Source: Aminobacterium sp. MB27-C1
Lineage (GTDB): Bacteria; Synergistota; Synergistia; Synergistales; Aminobacteriaceae
Reading direction: 5' to 3'
Assembly (NCBI RefSeq): GCF_030908405.1
Contig: NZ_CP133089.1
Span: forward strand, 1,612,001 to 1,676,000
Length of the DNA stretch: 64,000 nucleotides
Position numbers and translations under genes: made by a program. Numbering within the stretch: position 1 is the first letter of the stretch; each line of letters begins with the position of its first letter. The notes under the pieces were generated by a model that was not told the DNA's origin, searched no databases, and saw only the letters and a program-made list of their open reading frames with translations. This document shows, in pieces, positions 1 through 8,170 of the stretch.

Positions 1-233
1 ATAACCCCTCCAAGAATAGTAGGTTTTATCGATAGTTTCACCATATTGAGATCTAAAAGGAAGTATGTGCCAATCATTGCCACAACAATTGTAGAGAGCA
101 TAAATTTAAGAATGGTGAAGTCGAGCAGTCGAAGAGCCCCAAGCTGTTTATCGTAACGAATTACTTCAGACTTTTGAAGCAAAATACCGAAGATAATTCC
201 TGTTACAAGTCCGAAAATAAGATCGGGTTTCAT
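1..233 (-). CDS. YeeE/YedE family membrane protein, second component (partial, runs off window)
   Basis: This is the N-terminal 77 residues of a membrane protein. It begins MKPDLIFGLVTGIIFG and continues with the family signature IRYDKQLGALRLLDFTILKFM. That signature is typical of the second half of two-gene YeeE/YedE transporters, which move sulfur species (thiosulfate) and, in some lineages, are tied to selenium use. Its ATG lies 3 nt after the TAG that ends the upstream component, and its Shine-Dalgarno-like AAGGGGGAG lies inside that component's last codons, so the two are translationally coupled. The C-terminus is outside the window. The family is clear; the substrate is not visible from sequence. 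Confidence 0.8.
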   Translation of the reverse strand, partial: MKPDLIFGLVTGIIFGILLQKSEVIRYDKQLGALRLLDFTILKFMLSTIVVAMIGTYFLLDLNMVKLSIKPTILGGV

Positions 234-236
234 CCA

Positions 237-752
237 CTACTCCCCCTTCCCGTAAAGAATACGAGCAACAATCATGCCTGCCCCAAAGAAACAAACAAGA
301 GCTATCAAACCACTTACTGCTAACTGAAGCGAACCGCTCAGTCCGTGTCCACTCGGTCAGCCATCGGCAAGTCGTGCCCCAAACATGGCAATTACTCCAC
401 CTATAAAAGCCGTTACTGCCCGAGGAAAAATGCGTACGCCAAAACGATCTTCCCAAGAATCAGGTGTCAACTGAATTCTGAACGTTCCAGAAATAAAAGA
501 ACTCATAAGAGCCCCTAAAAAAATACCTACAATAAACATAAGTTGCCAATCTATCTTGGGAGCATACTTCACAAGATACGCAACTTTCAGAAAATGCTCA
601 GAGGCAAATACTTTTTCTACAAACCCTGTAGAACGAACGAAAGAAGTAGAGGCTCCGAAATACTTCCCAGTCAACCACGTAGAAACAACAGACAAAACGC
701 CTGCTAAACTACCTGCTATATACGGGTTCATTGGTCTTATTCTTTGCCGCAT
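237..752 (-). CDS. YeeE/YedE family transporter subunit, candidate selenoprotein (in-frame UGA)
   Basis: The reading frame from the ATG at 752 is interrupted by TGA at 359-357 and then continues to TAG at 239-237, giving 171 residues if UGA is read. The residues around it are FGARLADG-U-PSGHGLSG. The family consensus has Cys at this place (G-C-[TP]-SGHG). The 39 residues after the UGA stay on consensus, with SGHGLSG and a hydrophobic helix up to ARILYGKGE. Conserved cysteines of YeeE/YedE proteins bind the transported sulfur species, so selenocysteine is chemically sensible. The ATG at 752 was chosen because AGGAGG lies just upstream. The next gene starts 3 nt after the TAG and takes its ribosome binding site from the read-through part, so the long form appears to be the real gene. 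Alternatives are a sequencing error in a Cys codon or a recent nonsense mutation. Confidence 0.8.
322..343 (-). promoter_or_regulatory. SECIS-like hairpin downstream of the UGA codon
   Basis: On the minus strand, ACUGAGCG pairs with CGCUUCAGU around a 3-nt loop GUU. This makes an 8-bp stem with one unpaired U on the 3' side. The loop begins 22 nt after the UGA and has G as its first base. This fits what is known of bacterial SECIS elements: a short stem-loop 15-40 nt after UGA, with a G-containing apical loop and often an unpaired U. In the E. coli fdhF element the bulged U is on the 5' side, so this is a variant or a chance hairpin. It was found by eye and not folded computationally. Confidence 0.6.
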
Positions 753-790
753 TACTTTTCCTCCTTTCTCTGTCCTCATTGCATTAATAC

Positions 791-820
791 ATTATAGTTT
801 AAAAATAAAAAATTGTTCAA
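791..820 (-). promoter_or_regulatory. Putative sigma-70 promoter for the YedE pair
   Basis: The minus strand reads TTGAAC, an 18-nt AT-rich spacer, then TATAAT. The -10 ends about 40 nt before the ATG at 752. It lies in the divergent gap shared with the homoserine dehydrogenase gene. Confidence 0.6.
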
Positions 821-904
821 TCATTATTTTAAAATGGCATAAAGAAAATTTCATCTTTTTATGTTAATCTTAAAAAGGTAAATTAAAAGTTTCGGAGGTT
901 TATC

Positions 905-1939
905 ATGCGTGCAGCTCTCGTGGGCTTTGGAGGCGTCGGAAAAGCTTTTGTTGAACTTTTAATTAAAAAGAAAAATTTCTTAAACAGCATTGGATTGACG
1001 CTTACTCTTAAGTCAGTAATAAAAAGTAAAGAAGGTATTTACAATCCTTCTGGAATAAACCTCGAGTGTCTTCTTGAACATGTAAATAACGGAAGTGCAC
1101 TCGAAGATTTTCCTGCAGAAGGGACAAAAGAAGAAACTTTTGAAAGCCTTATTGCCAGACGCGATGTAGACCTGCTCATAGAAGTAACCCCAACCAACAA
1201 TCTTACTGGAGAACCTGGGCTAACTCACATAAAAAGAGCTCTTCAGAGAAGCATTCATGTTGTAACAGCAAATAAAGGACCAGTCTTGCTCGCTTATAAA
1301 GAATTAAATGCTCTAGCTGCACAAAATTACGTTCAATTTGGAGTAGGATGCACCACAGGAGGGGCTTTGCCCACTATTTACGCTGGGTGTATCGACCTTG
1401 CCGGAGCAAAGATTTTATCTATAGAAGGAATTTTGAATGGCACTAGTAATTATATTTTAAGTGAAATGCAAGAAAGAAACTGCACCTATGACGAGGCTCT
1501 TGCTCATGCCCAAGAAATGGGTATAGCAGAAACAGATCCATCTCTTGATGTAGAGGGCTGGGACACGGCTACAAAGCTTGTTATTCTTACAAATATTCTT
1601 ATGTGTAAGGAGTACAAATTAAAAGATGTTAGTGTAGAAGGAATAACGAAGGTTTCATTTAAAGATATAGATAATGCACGCCAAGAAGGAAAGCGCCTCA
1701 AACTTATAGGCAAAACACTAGGAGGATGTTCAGATCTTTCACTGAGTGTAAAAGTTGAGGCTCTGAATTCTGACCATCCCCTCTATAACGTAAATGGAAC
1801 AAATAAAGCTGTTTGTTACAAGACTGATAGTCTTGGTGATTTAACACTCATAGGTGGTGCCTCTGGAACTATTCCTGCAGCTGCATCTATTCTTCGAGAT
1901 ATTATAAATATCCATAAAGGATATCAATTTGCACATTAA
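905..1939 (+). CDS. Homoserine dehydrogenase (short form, no ACT domain)
   Basis: NAD(P)-dependent enzyme that reduces aspartate semialdehyde to homoserine in the Thr/Met branch of aspartate metabolism. At the N-terminus VGFGGVGKAF is the Rossmann dinucleotide loop. EVTPTN and the HVVTANKGP segment near residue 118 are family signatures, and NGTSNYILSEM is the substrate-domain motif. At 344 residues it ends after the catalytic domain, so it lacks the C-terminal ACT domain that gives threonine feedback in longer enzymes. A GGAGG site precedes the ATG. It is divergent from the YedE pair and stands alone, ending in a terminator. A paralogue lies at 25803, and this copy has no leader peptide. Confidence 0.9.
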   Translation: MRAALVGFGGVGKAFVELLIKKKNFLNSIGLTLTLKSVIKSKEGIYNPSGINLECLLEHVNNGSALEDFPAEGTKEETFESLIARRDVDLLIEVTPTNNLTGEPGLTHIKRALQRSIHVVTANKGPVLLAYKELNALAAQNYVQFGVGCTTGGALPTIYAGCIDLAGAKILSIEGILNGTSNYILSEMQERNCTYDEALAHAQEMGIAETDPSLDVEGWDTATKLVILTNILMCKEYKLKDVSVEGITKVSFKDIDNARQEGKRLKLIGKTLGGCSDLSLSVKVEALNSDHPLYNVNGTNKAVCYKTDSLGDLTLIGGASGTIPAAASILRDIINIHKGYQFAH

Positions 1940-1980
1940 AAACATCAGGACGAAATGATTGCCCCGTCCTGATGTTTTTG
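1938..1980. terminator. Bidirectional Rho-independent terminator
   Basis: AAAACATCAGGACG pairs with CGTCCTGATGTTTT around a short loop, followed by T residues. It lies between convergent genes (homoserine dehydrogenase and the aminotransferase) and has A/T tracts on both sides, so it probably serves both. Confidence 0.85.
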
Positions 1981-1993
1981 AGTGGTTCGTCAG

Positions 1994-3196
1994 CTACTCA
2001 AGGTGAAACATGGCTTCTTCTATTCTATCGAGGCCTTCTCGTATTGTTTCTAGAGATTTAGCAAAAACAAAACGTACATACCCTTCATAGCCAAAGGCTA
2101 CACCAGGAACAACTGCAACATGTGCCGCATTGAGGAAAAATTTAGCCACATCTCGATCGTTTTCTATTTTTTCACCCTGAAAACATTTTCCAAACATTTT
2201 TTTTACATTGGCAAAGATATAAAAAGCTCCATCAGGATTAACACATGATAACCCTTCGATAGAGTTTATTCTGCTTACAATATAATCCTTACGTTCTGCA
2301 TATTTCTCAACCATAAAATCAATGTCGTTTTGCGGGCCAGAAAGCGCTTCCACAACAGCTTTTTGAGCTATAGAATTAACATTTCCAGTAAGATGTCCCT
2401 GAAGAGAGTTCATTCCCTTTATAATCTCTTTTGGACCAGCTGCGTATCCTACTCGCCAACCAGTCATTGCATATGTTTTTGAAACGCTATTAACGAGAAC
2501 ACACCAAGGTCGATACTTCTTATCCAAAGAAGCAGGGCTTGTATGTTCAGTCCCGTTATATAACAAATATTCGTAAACTTCGTCTGTGACAACAAATGTT
2601 CCTCTTGCAATGAGAAAATCCATTATTTTCCTCATCTCTTTTTCTTCAAAGACAGCTCCCGTAGGATTACACGGAGAATTAAGCACAAAAACTTTAACTT
2701 TGGGGTTCCAAACTTTTTTTACCTCTTCCAGACAAGGTCGAAATTTGTTTTCTTCCCGTGTCGGCATAAAGACAGGACGAGCACCAGTAAGCCGTATTTG
2801 ATCTACATAACTTACGTAACAAGGGGTGGGAATTATCACTTCATCTCCTGGATCACATAACGTCGCAAAAGCTTCATAAAGAAGTTGTTTGCCACCATTT
2901 CCAACAAGAATTTCGTTCACGTCGTAGTCAAGATTATTTCGACGTTTTAGTTTTTCTACCACGGCTTCACGAAGTTCCCAAATTCCTGGAACATCTGTAT
3001 ATTTTGTGAAACCTTCATCAATAGCTTTGATTGCAGCTTTTTTTATATAATCTGGAGTATCAAAATCTGGTTCACCTTGAGCAAAACTAATAATATCTAT
3101 ACCCTTACGTTTAAGACTATTGGCCAAAAAAGACGTCTCTTCCGTAGGTGATGGTTTAATTCCAGAGACAAGATTTGATAAAACTTTGCGTGCCAT
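1994..3196 (-). CDS. Class I/II pyridoxal-phosphate aminotransferase (aspartate aminotransferase-like)
   Basis: About 400 residues of fold-type I aminotransferase. FAQGEPDFDTPDYI is the N-terminal substrate loop, NSPCNPTGAVF carries the PLP-pyridine Asn, TDEVYEYLLYNG carries the Asp/Tyr contacts, and SVSKTYAMTGWRVGYAAGP holds the Schiff-base lysine. The ATG at 3196 was chosen because GGAGGG lies about 7 nt upstream. It is the last gene of the kor-suc operon, so it likely moves amino groups between fed amino acids and 2-oxoglutarate, making the 2-oxoacid for the oxidoreductase. The exact amino-acid specificity cannot be read. Confidence 0.9.
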   Translation of the reverse strand: MARKVLSNLVSGIKPSPTEETSFLANSLKRKGIDIISFAQGEPDFDTPDYIKKAAIKAIDEGFTKYTDVPGIWELREAVVEKLKRRNNLDYDVNEILVGNGGKQLLYEAFATLCDPGDEVIIPTPCYVSYVDQIRLTGARPVFMPTREENKFRPCLEEVKKVWNPKVKVFVLNSPCNPTGAVFEEKEMRKIMDFLIARGTFVVTDEVYEYLLYNGTEHTSPASLDKKYRPWCVLVNSVSKTYAMTGWRVGYAAGPKEIIKGMNSLQGHLTGNVNSIAQKAVVEALSGPQNDIDFMVEKYAERKDYIVSRINSIEGLSCVNPDGAFYIFANVKKMFGKCFQGEKIENDRDVAKFFLNAAHVAVVPGVAFGYEGYVRFVFAKSLETIREGLDRIEEAMFHLE

Positions 3197-3211
3197 AAGT
3201 TTACCCTCCAT

Positions 3212-3412
3212 CTATACTTCAATAAATAAAGCTAAATCAGGACACGTTTTTTCGCATACTTTGCATCCGACGCACCTTTCTGCATGAAGGGCTGTTACAA
3301 CAGCAAAACCTTTACGATTTGTTTCTCCCGTAATTTCATAAACGTTAACGGGACAAGCATTGGCACAAAGTCCACATCCTTTACATAAATCTTTATCAAT
3401 ATGTATGGTCAT
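3212..3412 (-). CDS. korD: 2-oxoacid:ferredoxin oxidoreductase, ferredoxin-like delta subunit
   Basis: A 66-residue double-cluster ferredoxin. CKGCGLCANACP and CVGCKVCEKTCP are two CxxCxxCxxxCP motifs, each binding a [4Fe-4S] cluster. It passes electrons from the TPP enzyme to soluble ferredoxin. The start at 3412 follows GAGGTG with a 6-nt gap; a start 9 nt earlier is possible. It lies just after sucD in the same operon as the alpha, beta and gamma subunits but is separated from them by sucCD. That position suggests the operon was assembled as one 2-oxoglutarate-to-succinate unit. Confidence 0.88.
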   Translation of the reverse strand: MTIHIDKDLCKGCGLCANACPVNVYEITGETNRKGFAVVTALHAERCVGCKVCEKTCPDLALFIEV

Positions 3413-3417
3413 AAATT

Positions 3418-4284
3418 TCACCTCAATGTACGTATAATCTCAACAACTTCTCTGGGACTTCGAGCAATATGCACTCCGGATTTTTCGAGAGATTCTATTT
3501 TAGAAGCAGCTGTACCTTTGTTTCCTCTTATAATTGCGCCAGCGTGACCCAAAGATTTACCGACAGGAGCTGACCGCCCCACAATAAGAGAAACCACAGG
3601 TTTTGTTACATGTTTTGCAATAAATTCTGCTGCTTTTATCTCAGTTGTTCCGCCAATCTCTCCCAAAAGCAGTATTATTTCTGTTTCTGGATCTTCTTGA
3701 AAAAGCTCAACTATATCTTTTTGATTCATTCCCCAAATAGGTCCTCCGCCTAAAGCCACAACAGTAGATTGCCCAATACCAGCCTCAGTCAATGTTTTAC
3801 CCATTTCGTAAGAAAGAGCGCCGCTCTTGGAAACTACCCCCACATATCCTTCTTTAAACATGCGAGCTGGATGTGCCCCCAATTTGCACTTCCCTGGAGC
3901 TATTAAGCCAGCAGCTCCAGGACCTATCACTTTAGTGTTGTGGGCAGAAGCATAACTTAAAATTTCAAGAACATCCTTTTGAGGAATTCCCTCCATTGTG
4001 AGAACAAGCAGTGGAATTGTACTATCTATAATTTCAAAAGCTGCATCTTTAGCAAAAGCAGGAGGAACAAAACTAATAGCTGCATCCACACCACATGTCA
4101 AAACAGCCTCTTCCACAAAATCAAAGACAGGCACATCGTAAACAGTCAAACCGCCTTTACCAGGAGTAACTCCTGCTACCACACGGGTACCGTAGTCAAT
4201 AAGTGTTTGAGTCTGAAGCGCTCCAGAACGACCAGTAATTCCTTGAATAAGAACCCTTGTCTCGGCATTAACAAGAATAGACAT
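3418..4284 (-). CDS. sucD: Succinyl-CoA synthetase (ADP-forming) alpha subunit
   Basis: A 288-residue alpha subunit. LIQGITGRSGALQTQ is the CoA-binding region at the N-terminus, GVVSKSGALSYEMG lies in the middle, and LGHAGAIIRGNKGTAASK carries the phosphorylated histidine. The start at 4284 (MSILVNAE) follows GGAGGAAA; the longer frame upstream overlaps sucC and is not needed. With the beta subunit it makes ATP from succinyl-CoA in substrate-level phosphorylation. It sits between sucC and korD, with a 1-nt gap to sucC. Confidence 0.93.
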   Translation of the reverse strand: MSILVNAETRVLIQGITGRSGALQTQTLIDYGTRVVAGVTPGKGGLTVYDVPVFDFVEEAVLTCGVDAAISFVPPAFAKDAAFEIIDSTIPLLVLTMEGIPQKDVLEILSYASAHNTKVIGPGAAGLIAPGKCKLGAHPARMFKEGYVGVVSKSGALSYEMGKTLTEAGIGQSTVVALGGGPIWGMNQKDIVELFQEDPETEIILLLGEIGGTTEIKAAEFIAKHVTKPVVSLIVGRSAPVGKSLGHAGAIIRGNKGTAASKIESLEKSGVHIARSPREVVEIIRTLR

Positions 4285-4285
4285 G

Positions 4286-5419
4286 TCATATTTCCTCCGC
4301 TGCCTTGACTGCACAAACAACTGCTTGCTCAAGGTCATCAAAAACAGGAAGGCCCGAGTCTCTCATCATTTTTCTGCCTTCTTCTTCCATTGTTCCGCAT
4401 AATCTAACAAAAAACGGAATAGAAACAGTATGATCCTTTAGATATTGAATAATTCCTTCTGCCATTTCATCCATTCTGTTAAAACCACCAATGAGCACTA
4501 CTAACAAACTTTTAATTTCTGTTTCTGATCGTGTAAAAACAGTCTCCATAGCTTTGTACATAACTTCAGGACTCGTTATTCCTCCCATCTCACAAAAATC
4601 TGCAGCGTCTCCACCAAAATCACGAATAAGGTCTAGAGAAAGCATTCCTGTTCCAGCTCCATCTGAAATAAGTCCGATATTGCCATCGAGAGAAACATAT
4701 GTAATCGTTCCCTCATCCTTTTTTGTATTTTTGTCATCTGCTAGCATTTTTTGTTGTTCGAGAAGTTCTTGAAAAGTCCCTTTTTGCCTATATTTTGCGT
4801 CATCATCAAGATTGATTTTTGAATCGAGAGCAACGAGACCGGAAGGAGTTTTAACAAGAGGATTGATTTCTATCAGACTTGCATCATATTCCTTAAACAA
4901 GGCATACATCGCCTGTAAAACTTTACGCAATGTCTTGATTCCATCATCAAGCTTCAGGAAAGAAGCAACCTTACGGAAATGATAATCAGAAGGGCCAACC
5001 AGGGGATCAAATGGCAACTTAATAATTTTCTGGGGAGCTTCCTCAGCAATTTTTTCTATTTCCATCCCTCCTGCTGCACTTGCAACAATAAGAGGCCGCT
5101 TTAACTCTCCATCGACGACAAAAGAAAGATAAAATTCTTGCAAAATATCAATCTTCTCTTCCGCTAGAAGAGCCGTTACCTTTTCTCCCTTAAGATCAGC
5201 ACCCAATAATCTTCGACCTTCTTGTTGTAATGAAACATTATCATTACATACGACTACGCCCCCAGCTTTTCCACGTCCACCAGAAAGAATCTGAGATTTT
5301 AAAACTAAGGGAGCATTCAGAGATTCTATCTCCTCGATAGAACGGACAAGGATTCTTTGTGGAACAGGGATACCACAGCGTACAAAAAGTTCTTTTCCCT
5401 GAAATTCATAGAGCTTCAT
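4286..5419 (-). CDS. sucC: Succinyl-CoA synthetase (ADP-forming) beta subunit
   Basis: The 377-residue ATP-grasp subunit starts MKLYEFQGKELFVRCGIPVPQ, the usual beta-subunit opening. SGGRGKAGGV is the nucleotide-loop region, EINPLV the metal-binding segment, and the C-terminal flavodoxin-like domain has LISDGAGTGMLSLDLI and GGITSPEVMYKAM. The length fits a bacterial beta subunit. GGAGGAA precedes the ATG. It follows korC by 4 nt and precedes sucD by 1 nt, so the complex is made from one message with the oxidoreductase that would supply succinyl-CoA. Confidence 0.93.
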   Translation of the reverse strand: MKLYEFQGKELFVRCGIPVPQRILVRSIEEIESLNAPLVLKSQILSGGRGKAGGVVVCNDNVSLQQEGRRLLGADLKGEKVTALLAEEKIDILQEFYLSFVVDGELKRPLIVASAAGGMEIEKIAEEAPQKIIKLPFDPLVGPSDYHFRKVASFLKLDDGIKTLRKVLQAMYALFKEYDASLIEINPLVKTPSGLVALDSKINLDDDAKYRQKGTFQELLEQQKMLADDKNTKKDEGTITYVSLDGNIGLISDGAGTGMLSLDLIRDFGGDAADFCEMGGITSPEVMYKAMETVFTRSETEIKSLLVVLIGGFNRMDEMAEGIIQYLKDHTVSIPFFVRLCGTMEEEGRKMMRDSGLPVFDDLEQAVVCAVKAAEEI

Positions 5420-5423
5420 TATT

Positions 5424-5972
5424 CTATTCCTCCGAATTTAGAGCAAATTGAACGCCAGCTTCTACAGCTTTTTTATTCAAATCCCAAAAACGAGGTTTTA
5501 TGTTATCTTGTACTACTTCTAGCAGTTGCTCTTTCGTAAACAGATTTGTTTTCGTCTGAAGATATCCGAGTACCACCATATTGGCTGCCATCTTATTGCC
5601 TAAACCAATCGCAATCTCCGTTGCCGGAATCTTATAAACAGTGATTTGTGAACTAACTTTAGAAAGATCTGGAACAAGCTCACTATCGACAATAAGCAAA
5701 CCATCAGTTTTGAGCCCTGTGATATATGTTTGAAAAGCTGTTTGAAAAAGCGCAACCAGAACATCATTTTTTTCTTGAATGGGAGTCCGAATCGGACTAT
5801 CAGAGATAATCAATTCAGACTGGCACTGCCCTCCTCGTGCTTCTGATCCATAGGATTGTGTTTGCACTGCATAGAGTCCTCGCTTGGTAACAGCAGCTTC
5901 ACCAAGAATAATGGCCGAAAGAATAATCCCCTGGCCACCATAGCCACATAGACGAATGCTTAAAGGCTTCAT
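5424..5972 (-). CDS. korC: 2-oxoacid:ferredoxin oxidoreductase gamma subunit
   Basis: A 182-residue protein with CGYGGQGIILSAIILGEA at the N-terminus, the gamma-domain glycine motif of the PFOR/KOR superfamily, and QTQSYGSEARGGQCQSELIIS, its usual conserved core. The gamma domain helps bind CoA and shape the oxidoreductase complex. Its start overlaps the end of the beta-subunit gene by 4 nt. The operon partners sucCD make 2-oxoglutarate the likeliest substrate; the related pyruvate or branched-chain acid enzymes cannot be excluded from this subunit alone. Confidence 0.88.
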   Translation of the reverse strand: MKPLSIRLCGYGGQGIILSAIILGEAAVTKRGLYAVQTQSYGSEARGGQCQSELIISDSPIRTPIQEKNDVLVALFQTAFQTYITGLKTDGLLIVDSELVPDLSKVSSQITVYKIPATEIAIGLGNKMAANMVVLGYLQTKTNLFTKEQLLEVVQDNIKPRFWDLNKKAVEAGVQFALNSEE

Positions 5973-6784
5973 GCCTGCCCCCCCTCTCGATATACAGAAC
6001 TCCCTTCAAAAATGGGACGTTTTTTATTAACGAATTCTCCCAAGATAGTTTTACCTTTCAGTTCTTCTGAACTCATACTTTCTGTTTGTTTAGAAGTAAC
6101 ACATATAGATCGAACCCAATCAAAAACTTTTTGGGGTTGTCCTGTATTCAAGGCATAACGTCCAAAGTGAGTTGGACATTGTGACAAAATTTCAAGAACC
6201 GAAAAACCTTCATGTAGAAGAGCCACTTTCATTAATTTATTCATAAGAGGCTGGAAAGGGGTCGCTGCTCGAGCAACATAACTTGCTCCAGCAGCTTCTG
6301 CTACTTTACATAAATCGAAAGGAGGTTCCCCACTCCCATAAGGAGTTGTCATTGTGATAGCCGCAGGAGGGGTCATAGGTGCAACTTGCCCGCCTGTCAT
6401 AGCAAAATTAAAGTTATTGACAACAATCATCGTAACGTCAAGATTTCGCCGTGCTGCCTGAAGGAAATGATTACCACCTATTGCCGCAGCGTCACCATCT
6501 CCTGCAAATATAACAATCCTTGTCTGAGGTTTATGAAGTTTTATCCCAGTAGCCCATGCTAGAGTCCTTCCATGTACACCATGCAATACATCTGATTTAA
6601 TATAGACTGGAATACGAGCAGTGCATCCTACTCCGCCTATGGCAACCATGGAATCTAAATCAATTTCAAGCTCGTCAACTACTTGTAAAAAAGTATTTAA
6701 TATCTGACCACATCCACAACCTGGGCAGAACATATGAGGTAATTTCTCTTCTCGAACGTATTTTCGCAAAGGATTTTTTCGCAT
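5969..6784 (-). CDS. korB: 2-oxoacid:ferredoxin oxidoreductase beta subunit (TPP-binding)
   Basis: A 271-residue catalytic subunit. MFCPGCGCGQI near the N-terminus holds cysteines for an internal Fe-S cluster. FAGDGDAAAIGGNHFLQAARRN followed by VVNNFNFAMTGGQ is the thiamine-diphosphate/Mg motif (GDG...NN). It decarboxylates the 2-oxoacid on TPP and hands electrons to the ferredoxin subunit. It overlaps korA by 1 nt and korC by 4 nt. In length and arrangement it matches the KorB/OorB type, not the long fused pyruvate enzyme. Confidence 0.9.
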   Translation of the reverse strand: MRKNPLRKYVREEKLPHMFCPGCGCGQILNTFLQVVDELEIDLDSMVAIGGVGCTARIPVYIKSDVLHGVHGRTLAWATGIKLHKPQTRIVIFAGDGDAAAIGGNHFLQAARRNLDVTMIVVNNFNFAMTGGQVAPMTPPAAITMTTPYGSGEPPFDLCKVAEAAGASYVARAATPFQPLMNKLMKVALLHEGFSVLEILSQCPTHFGRYALNTGQPQKVFDWVRSICVTSKQTESMSSEELKGKTILGEFVNKKRPIFEGSSVYREGGQA

Positions 6785-7941
6785 TATGCCCTGACCTCCT
6801 CTATGGCTGCCAATATTTCTTGCGGAGAATGAATAAGTCCCCTATTACGAGTAGCTCTTATTGTCTTACAGAGCCCTCCACATACTCGCTCTATTTCTCT
6901 TGCATACTTGCCCATATTCATCTCAACAGAAATAACAACACCTACGTTTTTGGCAACTTCCCGTATTGCTTCCTCTGGAACAGGCCAAACTGCATCAAGT
7001 TTAAGAACTCCTACTTTTATTCCCTTATCACGTGCAAGGTCCATTGCATCAAGACACGGCCTTACTTCACTTCCATAAGCTATAAGAGCTATGTCTGCAT
7101 CACCCATGCCAAATTCTTGCGTCGTAGATATGACATGTCTGTTTTCCCAAATTTTCCCCGTTATTCTTTTATATAGTTTTTCAAAAACATCGGGATCCCA
7201 ATCTATGCTTCCACTTTCATCATGGGGATTCAGAGAGTAGATCGTATGATACCCTTCTCCAAGTTCAGCAAAATCAGGAACACCAAAAGGGTCGGCTTTA
7301 AAAGGCATGAATTCTTCAGGGGAAGAGGTTGTTTTTTTCCGATGTACTATGGGAATCTCTGATAGAGCAGGAATAGAAAGCCGTTCTCTCATCAAAGCAA
7401 TAGTTGTTTCAGACATAACCACTACAGGAGTACGATACTCCTCAGCTAAATTAAAAGCTCGAACAGTATAATCAAAAAGCTCTTGTACAGAAGAAGGGGC
7501 TAAAACAATCATTTCGTGATCGCCGCTAACTCCCCATCTCATTTGCATAACGTCAGCTTGCGTCGCAAAATTCTCTCCTCGACAACGTTGAACATCAACA
7601 ATAACAATAGGAGCTTCAACAGCAATAGCATAGCCAATTCCTTCTTGCATATAATTGTAACCGGCACTTGCCGTTGCTGTCATAGCTTTGGCACCTGCCA
7701 GCGACGCTCCTGATATAGCGTAAATAGAACACAACTCATCTTCTCCTTGAAGAAAATGTCCCCCTAAAACAGGCAAACGTCGTGACATTCTCTCTGAAAT
7801 TTCATTGGCCGGAGTAATTGGGTATCCGGCAAAGAAATTACATCCTGCAGCCAAGGCTCCTTCTACGCAGGCGTAATTGCCTAACATGAAGTGAACACCG
7901 GATAAAACTCTGCCTTCCTTGTTTTTATCAAAAGTTCCCAT
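6784..7941 (-). CDS. korA: 2-oxoacid:ferredoxin oxidoreductase alpha subunit
   Basis: About 385 residues. GNYACVEGALAAGCNFFAGYPITPANEISERM is the domain I pyrimidine-binding region, with the YPITP motif seen in KorA/PorA. EDELCSIYAISGASLAGAKAMTATASAGYNYMQEG follows, and the C-terminal half has the domain II transketolase-C-like fold. The start at 7941 (MGTFDKNKEG) follows AAAGGAG with good spacing. It is the first gene of the operon korA-korB-korC-sucC-sucD-korD-aminotransferase and is divergent from the GntR gene, with a strong promoter between them. Confidence 0.9.
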   Translation of the reverse strand: MGTFDKNKEGRVLSGVHFMLGNYACVEGALAAGCNFFAGYPITPANEISERMSRRLPVLGGHFLQGEDELCSIYAISGASLAGAKAMTATASAGYNYMQEGIGYAIAVEAPIVIVDVQRCRGENFATQADVMQMRWGVSGDHEMIVLAPSSVQELFDYTVRAFNLAEEYRTPVVVMSETTIALMRERLSIPALSEIPIVHRKKTTSSPEEFMPFKADPFGVPDFAELGEGYHTIYSLNPHDESGSIDWDPDVFEKLYKRITGKIWENRHVISTTQEFGMGDADIALIAYGSEVRPCLDAMDLARDKGIKVGVLKLDAVWPVPEEAIREVAKNVGVVISVEMNMGKYAREIERVCGGLCKTIRATRNRGLIHSPQEILAAIEEVRA

Positions 7942-8007
7942 AGACAAAGCTCCTTTCACCTTGTTTTTACCGCTATACCTATTTTTAAGCTTTTAATTTC
8001 CGGAATA

Positions 8008-8036
8008 TTCATATCATGTAAAATGCTTAATGTCAA
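8008..8036 (-). promoter_or_regulatory. Promoter of the kor-suc operon
   Basis: The minus strand has TTGACA, a 17-nt spacer, and TATGAA, ending about 65 nt upstream of korA. The spacer overlaps the 11-bp word ATGTAAAATGC (8016-8026), which recurs at 8917-8927 before the next transcription unit, so a repressor could act here. Confidence 0.7.
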
Positions 8037-8170
8037 ATATATTACATACTTTACAGATAATATTTAAAACACTTTGCATTCTTTATTTCTTTGCACTTGA
8101 CATTGCCGCTAAAAAAGACGAAAGTATTGGATAGTTCACGTAGTGAAATTAAATAGGAAGGATGAAGAGC

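Noticed and set aside
237-359. Treating the YedE gene as a simple pseudogene broken at the TGA
   Set aside because: The sequence after TGA keeps family residues without another stop or frameshift, the next gene depends on it for its start, and the stop sits exactly on the Cys codon. A recent mutation is still possible and is noted.
166-456. A 96-codon open frame on the minus strand overlapping the YedE gene
   Set aside because: Its translation is rich in Trp, Arg and Ser and has no family features. The YedE frame in the same DNA is a clear family match on both sides of the UGA.
8097-8125. A promoter for the GntR gene at TTGACA 8097-8102
   Set aside because: No acceptable -10 lies 16-18 nt downstream; the next AT-rich candidate is too far.
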